Source: Isosphaera pallida ATCC 43644 (GTDB lineage: Bacteria > Planctomycetota > Planctomycetia > Isosphaerales > Isosphaeraceae). Taken from it: a stretch of DNA of 64,000 nucleotides. The DNA lies in contig NC_014962.1 of the NCBI RefSeq assembly GCF_000186345.1, positions 4,740,450-4,804,449 on the forward strand. The letters are read 5' to 3'. The translations under genes and the position numbers were made by a program. The notes beneath the pieces are model-generated. The model searched no databases. It had not been told where the DNA came from and was given only the letters and a program-made list of their open reading frames with translations. This document shows positions 49,990-58,400 of the stretch, piece after piece; position 1 is the first letter of the stretch, and each line of letters starts with the position of its first letter.

Positions 49990-50432
49990 TGCGGCCCGTG
50001 GGATTCGAACCCACAACCAAGGGATTCAAGGGCCCCCGCGTTTCCACGGGGCTTGGACTATCTCATCCTCCCTCATCCGACCCTCTGGGTGGGAATCAGG
50101 GAGGCTGGGCGCTCGCGGCGGGGATTATGGTTTGGGTCTCACCCCGCTAGTCTCTGAACCTTCCCGGCGACCGGACGCCCCGCCGGGCTTGGCTGCGGAT
50201 TGCCGTGTCGAACCGTCGGACGTTTTCCCTCTCACGCGTCGCTCGGAGAACCACGCGACCGGGATCGCAAATCGCCGCGATGGAGTTCGAGTTAGGTTTC
50301 CCGCAATTCACCCAGTTCGCGCGCGGAGGTTCCCCTCCGCCGCCACCTGGACCCAACTTGCTCAACCGAAGTCGGTCGGATGGGATGGGTCGGTTTGATG
50401 AGTCCCCTGCTCTGCCGTTGAGCTAGAGCCGC
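49990..50432 (-). tRNA. tRNA with CAU anticodon (Met or Ile2), interrupted by a group I intron
   Basis: Exon 1 is 50432-50398 (35 nt) and exon 2 is 50026-49990 (37 nt). Joined, they give a standard 72-nt cloverleaf. Acceptor stem GCGGCTC pairs with GGGCCGC (one U-G). The D-arm is GCTC-AACGGCA-GAGC. Anticodon stem GGGGA pairs with TCCCT around loop CUCAUAA. The variable loop is UGGUU and the T-arm is GTGGG-TTCGAAT-CCCAC. The discriminator is A and CCA is not encoded. Anticodon CAU can be elongator tRNA-Met or, after lysidine modification by TilS, tRNA-Ile; the three G-C pairs typical of initiator tRNA are absent. The 371-nt gap between exons carries a group I intron core. Splicing between nucleotides 36 and 37 restores the tRNA. 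Confidence 0.9.
50027..50397 (-). ncRNA. Group I intron (IC3-like) in the tRNA anticodon loop
   Basis: 371 nt, no internal protein gene. Conserved core pieces in order on the minus strand: P AATTGCGGGAAACC (50308-50295), Q AATCCGCAGCCAAGCC (50201-50186), R TTCAGAGACTA (50158-50148) and S ATGAGATAGTCC (50066-50055), with GACTA/TAGTC forming P7. P2 is GCGGAGG-GGAA-CCTCCGC (50340-50323), P6 is CCCGGCG/CGCCGGG (50187-50163) and P9 is a GGAA-capped hairpin (50051-50034). GNRA loops on P2 and P9 fit subgroup IC3. Exon 1 ends in U and the intron ends in G, as the group I mechanism requires. About 90 nt between P and Q suggest an enlarged P5 extension. P1 pairing is not settled. Confidence 0.9.
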
Positions 50433-50624
50433 GTGAATCGCAACAACAGTTGGATGGAGGAACCACGACGACACCGCTTCACGGGCGACGCTGAGTGGGT
50501 CGGAACCGTGGAGCGGCATCGTCATTATGGAGTTGGCGAGCCGGTTGAACAAGAGGGTTGGGACGACGGGGATTCGATCCGGTTGGAGGACGTCGCGTCG
50601 CCCATCGTATCGTCCGCCGATCGA
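50433..50624. other. Region between the desaturase and tRNA genes
   Basis: 192 bases that must hold the tRNA promoter and the 3' end of the desaturase transcript. I see no clear -35/-10 pair or terminator. Confidence 0.35.
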
Positions 50625-51728
50625 TCAAACGCCGACCGGCTTGGCGTCCGACCCGGTGGTGGTCAGGTTGGGGACGGTGACATGAGGCAGAGTGACATGA
50701 GGCAGGGTGATGATCGGGGCCGAGCGATTTGGTTTAGGATCGTTCGAGGCGGAGGCGGGGGCGGTCCCACCCTTGGCTGTTTCGTTGGCAACCGCTTTGG
50801 CGCGGGTGAGCTTGGGGTGCTTGATCGAGTGGAAAATGCCGAACGCCTCGAAGAACCGGATCGTCAAATAGGTGGGGTCAATTTCCCAACGGCGAATGCC
50901 GTGGCGGGCCGAGGTCTGGAAGGCGTGGTGATTGTTGTGCCAGCCTTCGCCGTAGGTCAGCAGGGCGACCCACCAGAGGTTGGTGGAGCGGTCGCGGGTC
51001 TCGTAGTTGCGGTAGCCCCAAACATGGGTGGCTGAGTTGACCAGCCAGGTCGAATGCAACAGGCTCACCGTGCCCACGAAGAAGCCCCAGACCAGCCAGG
51101 ACATGCCGCCCAGGCTGTACAGAATCCAGGCATACATCAATGGAAACAGGAAGTGAATCGAATTGAAGACCCGCATGACTGGATCTTTGCAAAGATCGGG
51201 AGCCCAGCGCTTGAGGTAGTCGGGGGTGTGGCGCGAGGTGATGTCCGGGGTCATCCACCAGAACATGTGGGCCCAGCCGAAGCCGCGGTTGGGGGAGTGG
51301 GTATCGTCTTCCTCATCGGAGTGGGCGTGATGGCGGCGGTGGTCGGCCACCCAGCTGATCGGGCCGCCTTCCGAGGCCAGGCAGCCGAAGCCGGTGATCA
51401 CATATTCCAGCCACTTAGGACGGGTGGCGAAGCTCCGATGGGTTAACAACCGGTGATAACCCATGCAAATCCCGATCCCGCCTGCGATCCAGTGGGTGAA
51501 GAACGCCAGGGCCAGACCGCTCCATGAAAAATAGGCGGGGTTCAACGCCAACAGCGCACCCAGATGGAGCGCCGCCATCCAGGCTAGCGGGGCCCAGGCG
51601 ATGTACTGCGAGGTCGATTGAGGTGAGGGGGCGGAAGAAATATTGACATCGTTAGTCGCAGAGGAAAGGGACGCCAAATGCGGGGAGAGTATGGAAGGAG
51701 AGGTGGGGGAAATCGTCGCCTTGGACAT
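50625..51728 (-). CDS. Acyl-CoA (delta-9 type) fatty acid desaturase
   Basis: About 367 residues from ATG 51728; the frame extends to TTG 51899 through non-coding-looking sequence. It is a membrane di-iron enzyme that inserts a cis double bond in acyl chains. The three His boxes are H92-RLLT-H97, H130-RRHH134 and HNNHH in GYGEGWHNNHHAFQ (GEGWHN in ours follows TY). Hydrophobic helices include MAALHLGALLALNPAYF, LALAFFTHWIAGGIGICMGY and WLVWGFFVGTVSLLHS. The substrate is acyl-CoA or acyl-ACP. The C-terminal tail is hydrophilic with an internal short repeat (TLPHVTLPHVTVPNL). A role in membrane fluidity is typical for the family; no regulator is adjacent. Confidence 0.92.
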   Translation of the reverse strand: MSKATISPTSPSILSPHLASLSSATNDVNISSAPSPQSTSQYIAWAPLAWMAALHLGALLALNPAYFSWSGLALAFFTHWIAGGIGICMGYHRLLTHRSFATRPKWLEYVITGFGCLASEGGPISWVADHRRHHAHSDEEDDTHSPNRGFGWAHMFWWMTPDITSRHTPDYLKRWAPDLCKDPVMRVFNSIHFLFPLMYAWILYSLGGMSWLVWGFFVGTVSLLHSTWLVNSATHVWGYRNYETRDRSTNLWWVALLTYGEGWHNNHHAFQTSARHGIRRWEIDPTYLTIRFFEAFGIFHSIKHPKLTRAKAVANETAKGGTAPASASNDPKPNRSAPIITLPHVTLPHVTVPNLTTTGSDAKPVGV

Positions 51729-52133
51729 GCGTAGTCTCGTCGGTTCAATGAGGTTTAGGCAACTATAGACCGCACGCGCGGTCCAACGGCCAAACCGAGG
51801 GGCGACGCCAAGACTCATCCGTGACGACGAGGCGCGAAGAGCCAACGACGACGAAGGCGGAACGAGCTTGGCCGGAGAGGGGAGGATGGTCCGAACCAAT
51901 AACCCAATCCCGCCAGGAATCCAAGGCGGGTTGGCGACTCATCCTGGAGTCGGGGCGGTCGGTCTTCCAACCAACCCGATCCGATTCGTCGGGCTGACAC
52001 TCGGTTGACGATCCGCTTCAGGAACATCTCATCCCGGAACCGTGAACCGAAATGCAACCTGACGCTCGGAATCGCAAGGGCGAGCCGTTACGATAGGACT
52101 GCTTTGGTTCCTCTTCTCGCTTGGCGATCGAAT
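51729..52133. other. 405-base divergent promoter region
   Basis: It lies between the minus-strand desaturase and the plus-strand dehydrogenase and should contain both promoters. No clear operator palindrome or riboswitch was found. Upstream extensions of both flanking frames enter it only through weak starts. Confidence 0.4.
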
Positions 52134-53096
52134 ATGAAGGCGATTTTTTGCGATGGGGTCTCAGCGCGGCTTCGCACCGACCTTCCCGAGCCGACTCCCG
52201 CGCCGGGGGAGGTTCTGCTCAAGGTGCTGCGCGCCGGTATTTGCGACACCGATCTTCAATTGGCGCGAGGATACATGGGGTTCCGAGGCATCCTAGGCCA
52301 TGAGTTTTTGGCGTTGGACGACCAGGGACGGCGGGTCACCGCCGAGATCAACCAGGCGTGCCGGGCGTGTCCGACCTGCGCGGCCGGGCAATTCGGCCAC
52401 TGTCCTCACCGGGTGGTACTGGGGATTTGGAGGCACGACGGCGCAATGGCTCCTTGGATCGCGGTTGATCCCCGCACCGTGCATCGGGTGCCCGACGCCA
52501 TTGACGATCGACGTGCCATCTTCATCGAACCACTGGCGGCCGCCTTCCGCATCCTCGAACAAACTCGGGTTGATTCCCATGATCGGGTCGCGGTTTTGGG
52601 CGACGGCAAGCTCGGACTTCTGTGCGCCTGGGTGTTGCGTTCAACTGGAGCCCGAGTGACGTTGGTGGGGAAACATGCCGCCAAGCTCGCCCTAGCTGGC
52701 CCCGAGATTGAATCCCGGTTCAAGGAAGAAGTCGAGTCTCAAGTTCAGACCGCCGGCGGTTCGGATCGAGCGCGTTTCGATCTAGTAGTGGACGCCACCG
52801 GCTCGGCCAGCGGACTTCCGTTGGCCCTCAAGCTGGTTCGGCCTTTGGGCCGGATCGTGTTGAAAACCACCCTCGCCGCCGAAACCAGCTTGGCAATGGC
52901 GGGAATCGTTATCGACGAGGTGACGGTCATCGGCTCGCGTTGCGGTCCTTTCCCCCGCGCTATCGAGGCCTTGGCGCGGGGCGAGATTGATCCGGTGGGG
53001 CTGCTGGGCCCCGAGTTTCCCCTAGAACGCGGTGAGGAGGCGTTCGCCGCCGCGGCCCGACCCGGAGCCGGCAAAGTCGTGTTGAGGATCAGTTGA
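52134..53096 (+). CDS. Zn-dependent alcohol dehydrogenase-like oxidoreductase (MDR family)
   Basis: About 320 residues; ATG 52134 gives MKAIFCDGVSARL, the usual N-terminus of the medium-chain dehydrogenase family. The catalytic Zn ligands are Cys in RAGICDTDLQL and His-Glu in GILGHEF. The structural Zn cysteines are in CRACPTCAAGQFGHCPH. The Rossmann part is VAVLGDGKLGLLCAWVLRS followed by FDLVVDATGSASGLPLAL. It would oxidise an alcohol or polyol with NAD(P)+. The GICDTDLQLARGYMGF signature is like that of threonine dehydrogenase or sorbitol-type relatives, but the substrate is open. No operon partner is seen; it is convergent with the Gfo/Idh/MocA gene. Confidence 0.9.
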   Translation: MKAIFCDGVSARLRTDLPEPTPAPGEVLLKVLRAGICDTDLQLARGYMGFRGILGHEFLALDDQGRRVTAEINQACRACPTCAAGQFGHCPHRVVLGIWRHDGAMAPWIAVDPRTVHRVPDAIDDRRAIFIEPLAAAFRILEQTRVDSHDRVAVLGDGKLGLLCAWVLRSTGARVTLVGKHAAKLALAGPEIESRFKEEVESQVQTAGGSDRARFDLVVDATGSASGLPLALKLVRPLGRIVLKTTLAAETSLAMAGIVIDEVTVIGSRCGPFPRAIEALARGEIDPVGLLGPEFPLERGEEAFAAAARPGAGKVVLRIS

Positions 53097-53112
53097 TTCC
53101 AGCAAGCAGGTT

Positions 53113-53172
53113 GGAGGAGGTTCTTCCAAACAAAAGAAAAAATTTGAGGAGGTTCTTCCAACAAAAGAAAAT
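53113..53172. repeat. Tandem direct repeat, about 33-base period
   Basis: GAGGAGGTTCTTCCAA(A)CAAAAGAAAA occurs twice in a row just after the dehydrogenase stop codon. The copies differ by small indels in the A-runs. The purine/A-rich composition differs from the GC-rich surroundings. It lies in a convergent intergenic region. Confidence 0.75.
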
Positions 53173-53300
53173 TGATGGGAGGCGTGGGGACAACGCTCGA
53201 GGACTTCGACCCAGCCCGCCGCGCTGCCGAGAAGGGAAGCGCGGCGGGTGGGCATCAGCCCACCGGTTGGGCGAGCCAGTCCAACGCGAACCACGCGGTC

Positions 53301-54659
53301 CTAGTCCAGCTTAGGCAACTCGAAGCCCTGGCGTGGTTCGCGGAAGAGCAGCGCGTTGGCCTCCTTGTCGTTGACGAAGGTTTCGCTTTCGAAGTCCCAC
53401 TCCAGGGTGCGGCCTACCTTGTAGGCGATGTTGCCCAGGTGGCAGGTGTTGGTGGACCAGTGGGCGATTTCAATGTCGCAGATGGGTCGTTTGCGGTCGC
53501 GCATGCAGTCCAGGAAGTTCTTGACATGAGGGGTCTGGCCGTCGTCGCCGGGCATCTTCTCGGCCTTGAGGTTGATCTTGCGGGTCTCGCGGTTCCCCTT
53601 GGTCAATTGAATGCCGTAGGGCAGGATCGTTTGGTCGGGGATGATCTCGAAGCCGTCGCGGTCCAGCATCAGGCTGCCGTCGGTGCCGCAGAACAAAATC
53701 CCGTAGCTCTTGCCGTTGAACTTCAGACCGTTGCCTTTGCGCATCGAGTAGGTCAGGACGCACTCGGGGAACTCGTAAACCACCTGAAGGGTGTCGGGGG
53801 TGTCGCGGTTGTCCTCCAGGGTGAAGATGCCGCCTCGGGCCGAGACGGTGCGAGGCGCTTTTTGATCCAGCGCCCACAGCACGATGTCGTTGAGGTGAAC
53901 TCCCCAGTCGCTCATCATGCCGCCGGCGTAGTCGAAGAACCAGCGGAACAGCAGATGGAAGCGGTTGATGTTGAACGGCACCTTGGGCGCGGGGCCCAGC
54001 CAGAGATCCCAATCGACGTAGGGCGGCGGGTCGGTGTCTTCGGCTGGTCCCATGCCAGTGGGCGAGATATTCTCAAAGTTCCAGGTCTGCACCCAAAAGA
54101 TTTTGCCGAGTTTGCCCGAGCGGACGATCTCGACAGCTTTCTGGAAGTGATTGCTGGAGCGTTGTTGAGTGCCGACGGCCACGACCCGATCGTACTTGCG
54201 GGCCGCCTTGACCATCGCTCGGCCTTCGACCACGTTGTGCGCTACCGGCTTCTCGACGTAAACATCCTTGCCGTTCATGCAGGCGTGGATCGTCGGCAGG
54301 GCGTGCCAGTGGTCGGGAGTGGCGATCACCACGCCATCGATCTCCTTGGATTCAATGATGCAGCGGTAGTCGCGCACGACCTGGGGGGTTTTGCCGCCGT
54401 TTTTCTCCTTGATCCGGTTAGCGGTGCGTTCAGCCTGGCGGTCGTCGGGGTCGGTCACCGCGACAAACCGAGCCTCGGGAAAGTTGAAGAAGCTGTCTAG
54501 GAGTTGGTTGCCCCGGCTGCCCGCCCCGATCAGAGCCAGACGGATCTGGTCGTTGGGGCCGTTGCGCAGCACCGCGCCGCGCGAGGTCGCCGGCAGGGCG
54601 GCGGTCGCCGCGGCCGTTCCTAGGAAAACCCGCCGAGACACATTCGGAGAGGAGTTCAT
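53301..54659 (-). CDS. Tat-exported Gfo/Idh/MocA family oxidoreductase
   Basis: About 452 residues. ATG 54659 follows GGTGA and begins a twin-arginine signal (VSRRVFLGTAAATAALPATS), so the protein is exported folded with its cofactor. The N-terminal Rossmann domain has IRLALIGAGSRGNQLL, FVAVTDPDDRQ, VVIATPDHWHALPTI and DVYVEKPVAHNVVEG, with the EKP motif near the active site. The C-terminal alpha/beta domain has GGMMSDWGVHLNDIVLWAL. The family acts on sugars, inositols and amino sugars with NAD(P). Planctomycetes carry many exported paralogues of unknown substrate. It is followed upstream by a NIPSNAP gene on the same strand. Confidence 0.93.
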   Translation of the reverse strand: MNSSPNVSRRVFLGTAAATAALPATSRGAVLRNGPNDQIRLALIGAGSRGNQLLDSFFNFPEARFVAVTDPDDRQAERTANRIKEKNGGKTPQVVRDYRCIIESKEIDGVVIATPDHWHALPTIHACMNGKDVYVEKPVAHNVVEGRAMVKAARKYDRVVAVGTQQRSSNHFQKAVEIVRSGKLGKIFWVQTWNFENISPTGMGPAEDTDPPPYVDWDLWLGPAPKVPFNINRFHLLFRWFFDYAGGMMSDWGVHLNDIVLWALDQKAPRTVSARGGIFTLEDNRDTPDTLQVVYEFPECVLTYSMRKGNGLKFNGKSYGILFCGTDGSLMLDRDGFEIIPDQTILPYGIQLTKGNRETRKINLKAEKMPGDDGQTPHVKNFLDCMRDRKRPICDIEIAHWSTNTCHLGNIAYKVGRTLEWDFESETFVNDKEANALLFREPRQGFELPKLD

Positions 54660-54847
54660 CGGATCACCTACGTTATCTACTTGGAGACGCGGAGGAGGGG
54701 GAAAATTGGAGGCGATCGAAGTTCGCGCCGCGGCAGCGATCTGACCTCCGATCGACCCATTCCGTTTGACCGCCACCCGGTTTCGGGTTGCGACCATCCG
54801 GGCTCATGCGATGCGGCGAGAGCGTCGCCGGGAACCAAACAGGCAGG

Positions 54848-55312
54848 TTAGCGGATCGGGCTATAGTCGGTGGGGTCGAGCCACACCGACTCCACTTTGG
54901 TCACGATTTTGCCGCCCGCCTTCTCATGGCTCTCGGCGAACACTCGTTGCCACTCGGGGTCGTCGCGGAAGGCGCGCCACGAGGCTTCCGCCGCCTCCTT
55001 GGAAGGGAAGGCCAGCAGATAGATCAGTTTGGTCGGATCGTCCCGAGGAATCCAGAAGCCCACCAGGTCCATGCCATGTTTTCGAAACAGCCGGCAGGTA
55101 TGGTCGCGGAAGCGGGCGTGCATGGCGCGGGCCATGTCAGCGTTGTCGGTATCATAGGTGCGCATCTCAAAGACCCGGGCGGCGGGGGCCGGAGTCGGCT
55201 TCGAGGCGACCGACTCGGCGGAAACAGTGGTGGGGGGGTCAGCAACCCATCCCGCCACGCTCACGGCGCAGGCCAGAGCGCAGACGACCATCATTGACCA
55301 GAGATACGACAT
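54848..55312 (-). CDS. Exported NIPSNAP-family protein
   Basis: About 154 residues; GAGG lies 8 bases before the ATG. A signal peptide (MSYLWSMMVVCALACAVSVAG) and a Pro/Ala linker precede a ferredoxin-like domain: VFEMRTYDTDNADMARAM, FRKHGMDLVGFWIP, LIYLLAFPSKEAAEASWRAF and DDPEWQRV, all typical of NIPSNAP. The biochemical role of the family is not settled. In planctomycetes such genes often accompany exported oxidoreductases, as here (188 bases from the Gfo/Idh/MocA gene). Confidence 0.88.
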   Translation of the reverse strand: MSYLWSMMVVCALACAVSVAGWVADPPTTVSAESVASKPTPAPAARVFEMRTYDTDNADMARAMHARFRDHTCRLFRKHGMDLVGFWIPRDDPTKLIYLLAFPSKEAAEASWRAFRDDPEWQRVFAESHEKAGGKIVTKVESVWLDPTDYSPIR

Positions 55313-55429
55313 GTGTCAACCTCATGGGGAAAAAGAGTAAGTCAATGTGAACACGCTCATCTCAGATGATAGGGGGAGTTGAAGGCGGTCGGGGCGGTGG
55401 CCCTCCCCCCCCGATTGCCGCGGTCTGGT

Positions 55430-58400
55430 CTAGTCTCGATGTCGATCCTGGTGAGCCGGATCGGATCGAACCGGACCGCGCTGGATGGGGATTGACTCGT
55501 CGTCGGCTTCGGCGACGGGGGCCTTGGTCTTGACCGGGTCGGCTGGTTTGGAGGGCAACACCCGCGGGTCCTCGGCGATTCGCTTGAGGACTTCGACGAC
55601 GCCGCGTTCCAGTTGTGGGTCAGAGCCGTTGACCAGGCTGGCCGGGTCATTCTCGACTTCAATATCGGGAACCACTCCCTCGCCTTCGATGATGTAGGAG
55701 CCGTCCACATCGTTGGTGCTGAACTCGGGCACGTTGACTGTGCCGCCGTCGATGAGGGGGCCGTGACTGGTGATCCCCACCACCCCTCCCCACGATCTCT
55801 TGCCAATCAGCGGGCCGAGTTTGGCCTTGCGGAACCGCGCTGGGAAGATGTCGCCGTCGGAGGCGGAGTTCTCGTTGAGCAGGCAGACCAGATGGCCGTG
55901 GAAGGTCTCGTTGGGATAGGTGCGCGCTTGGGAGCCGGTGCGGGAGAACCGGGTGCCCAGCAGTTCCCGGCGTAGCCGTTCCAGCAGCATTTGCGAGACG
56001 TTACCGCCGCCGTTGTAGCGCACGTCGATCACCAGACCCTGCTTGCGGATTTGGGGATAGAAGGTCTTGATGAACTCGCGGATGCCATTATCGATCATGT
56101 CGGGGATATGGATGTAACCGACCTTGCCGTCGCTGAGTTCCGCAACCTTGCGACGATTGCGTTCCACCCATTCCAGGTAGAGCAGATTCGACTCGTCGTC
56201 GATGGGGGTGATCGTCACTTCGCGGACGCCCTCGCCGGAGGGGTCGGCGGTGGGGCCCACGGTGAGTTTCACCGGACGGTCGGCCTTGTACTTGAGTAGG
56301 CGGTAGGGATCGTCGTCGGCTTTGAGCGGTTGACCGTCGATCGCCAGCAGGAACTCCCCTTGCTCGACATTGACTCCCACTTCGGTCAGCGGGGAACGAT
56401 AAAGCGGCTCCTGGTTCTGACCGGGGAGAATCCGGCTGATCCGATAGGCGTTGGCCATCTCGTCGTAGGTCAAGCGTGCGCCTAGCAGCGCCACCTTAGG
56501 ACGGGCGGGCAAGCCCAGGTCGCCGCCGGTGACGTAGGCGTGGCCGACGTTGAGCTCGGAGATCATCTCGCCCATGAGATGGTTCAGGTCGGCGCGGTGG
56601 GCCACGTCCTTGAGCAGTGGACGGTATTGGTCGCGGATCGCTGCCCAGTCGTAGCCGTGCATGTTCTCCACGTAAAAGAAGTCGCGATAGCGCCGCCAAA
56701 CCTCGTCGAAGATCTGCTCCCATTCCTCGACTGGCACCCGTTCGACCATCAGACCGGCAGTCGAGACCGGCTTCTTGGAGGCCGCCCCCTTGGTTGAAAC
56801 GTCAAACAGGCCGAATGCCGCACCCTGGCGGATCAGCGCTTTCTTGCCGTCGTGGGACAGGGCGTAGCCCGCCACATCCTCGGCCAGGGTTGCCTCCTTG
56901 CGCTCCTTGAGGTCGAAGACCCGCAGCGAGGGCTTGGAGTCGGCGGGACGACCATAGAAAAACGGCGGAGTTCGCGCAAACACGAGATGGCCGGGCGTCG
57001 CGGCCAGACCCCTTAGATTGCCCGACTCGATCGGCACCCGCGCCACCCGCTGGGCCAGGCCGTCGAAGTCGATCCGAATTGGCTTGACCTTGCGGTTGCT
57101 CTTTTCCAGTTGGGGAGTCTTGTCGGCGTCGTCTTTGGGCTTGTCGGCGTCGTCTTTGGGCTTGTCGGCGTTGATGTCGGGTTGAGCTTCGATCGTCACC
57201 TCGTCGCTGCGGGGTGGGAAGGGGTGGGGGACATCCTTCCTTAGGGCCAGGGCGAACGCGCAGGTCATGAGGTTGCCGGCGTAGTTCCACTCGATCGCCG
57301 AGATTTGCGGGGCGAAGTCGTGGTTGGCTAGATAATAGAGGTAATTGCCTTCGGGATCCCAGGCTGGCTCGAAGGCGTCGAAAAACTCATCGGTGATCTG
57401 TTGAAGGGCCGCTTCAGGGTTCTCGGCGTCACGCGACCAGATGAACAGAGCCCGGTTGCCGTTGGGCCGAGGCAAGCTGAAGGCGAGGAACCGCGAGTCG
57501 GGCGACCAAACATGGTCGGTGGAGCGTTCCTCGGGAGAGTCGGCGGCTTCGACGAGGTTGCCGGTGGCGACGTCGGCCACTAGGAGTTTGCCGTCTTTAT
57601 CGACGAAAGCGATGGCCGAGCCGTCGGGGGACCAACGGGGCGCGAACCGCATGGCGCGGCCGCCGTGGGTGAGTTGACGGGGCGGCTTGGAGCCGTCCTG
57701 AGCGACCAACCAGAGTTCCTCCTCGCCCGAGGCGTCGGAGAGGTAAGCGATTGTCGATCCGTCCGGCGACCAGATCGGAGCCTTGGCGTGAACCTTGGAG
57801 GAGTTGACCAGGGCGCGGGTCGTCCCGTTTTCGATAGGAACGGTGAAAACCTCGCCACGGGCAGCAAACAACGCCCGTTCACCCTTGGGCGACAGGCCGA
57901 AATCCTCGATCAGCCCCGCCGCGGAGACTCGTTCAGGACGGCGGGTCAGGCCGTCGTCGGGCACTTCGATGGTCAGACCGCGATCCTCGCCGGAGGAGAC
58001 CGTGACGATCCGCAAGGTGCCGTCGAACTCGTAAACGATCCGGCCGTCGTTGGACTGGCTGGGCCAGCGGACGTCCCAGGTGGTCGAGCGGGTCAGCGGG
58101 ACGACCTCGTTGGTGGCTGGATCGACCTTGTACAGGTTGAAGGTGCCCGAGCGATCCGAGTTGAAGGCCAGGGTGTCGTCGGCGAACCACATCGGGTCGC
58201 GTTCGGTGCGGACCGTATGGGCGATCGGTTTGCGCTCGAGGGTCTTCAAGTCGATGATGAACAAATTCTGAGCCCAACCGCCCTGATAACGCTTCCAGGT
58301 GCGGAAATCACGCGCCAGCGGCGAGTAGAAGAGCCGCGAGCCATCGGGCGAGAAGGTCGCCGCGCCGGAGGAGGGAGGCGGCAGGAGCTTGGCCGGGCCG

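Noticed and set aside
49989-50065. Orphan T-arm read as a complete class II tRNA (Ser or Leu) or as the 3' end of tmRNA
   Set aside because: No 5' acceptor strand complementary to GGGCCGC exists within a normal tRNA length, and the tRNA-Ser-like GGA loop is the P9 hairpin of the intron. The matching 5' half lies 371 bases upstream.
50027-50397. Alternative splice after U33 giving a different anticodon (UUG, Gln)
   Set aside because: The intron would then end in C rather than the required G. The CAU|AA junction satisfies both splice-site rules.
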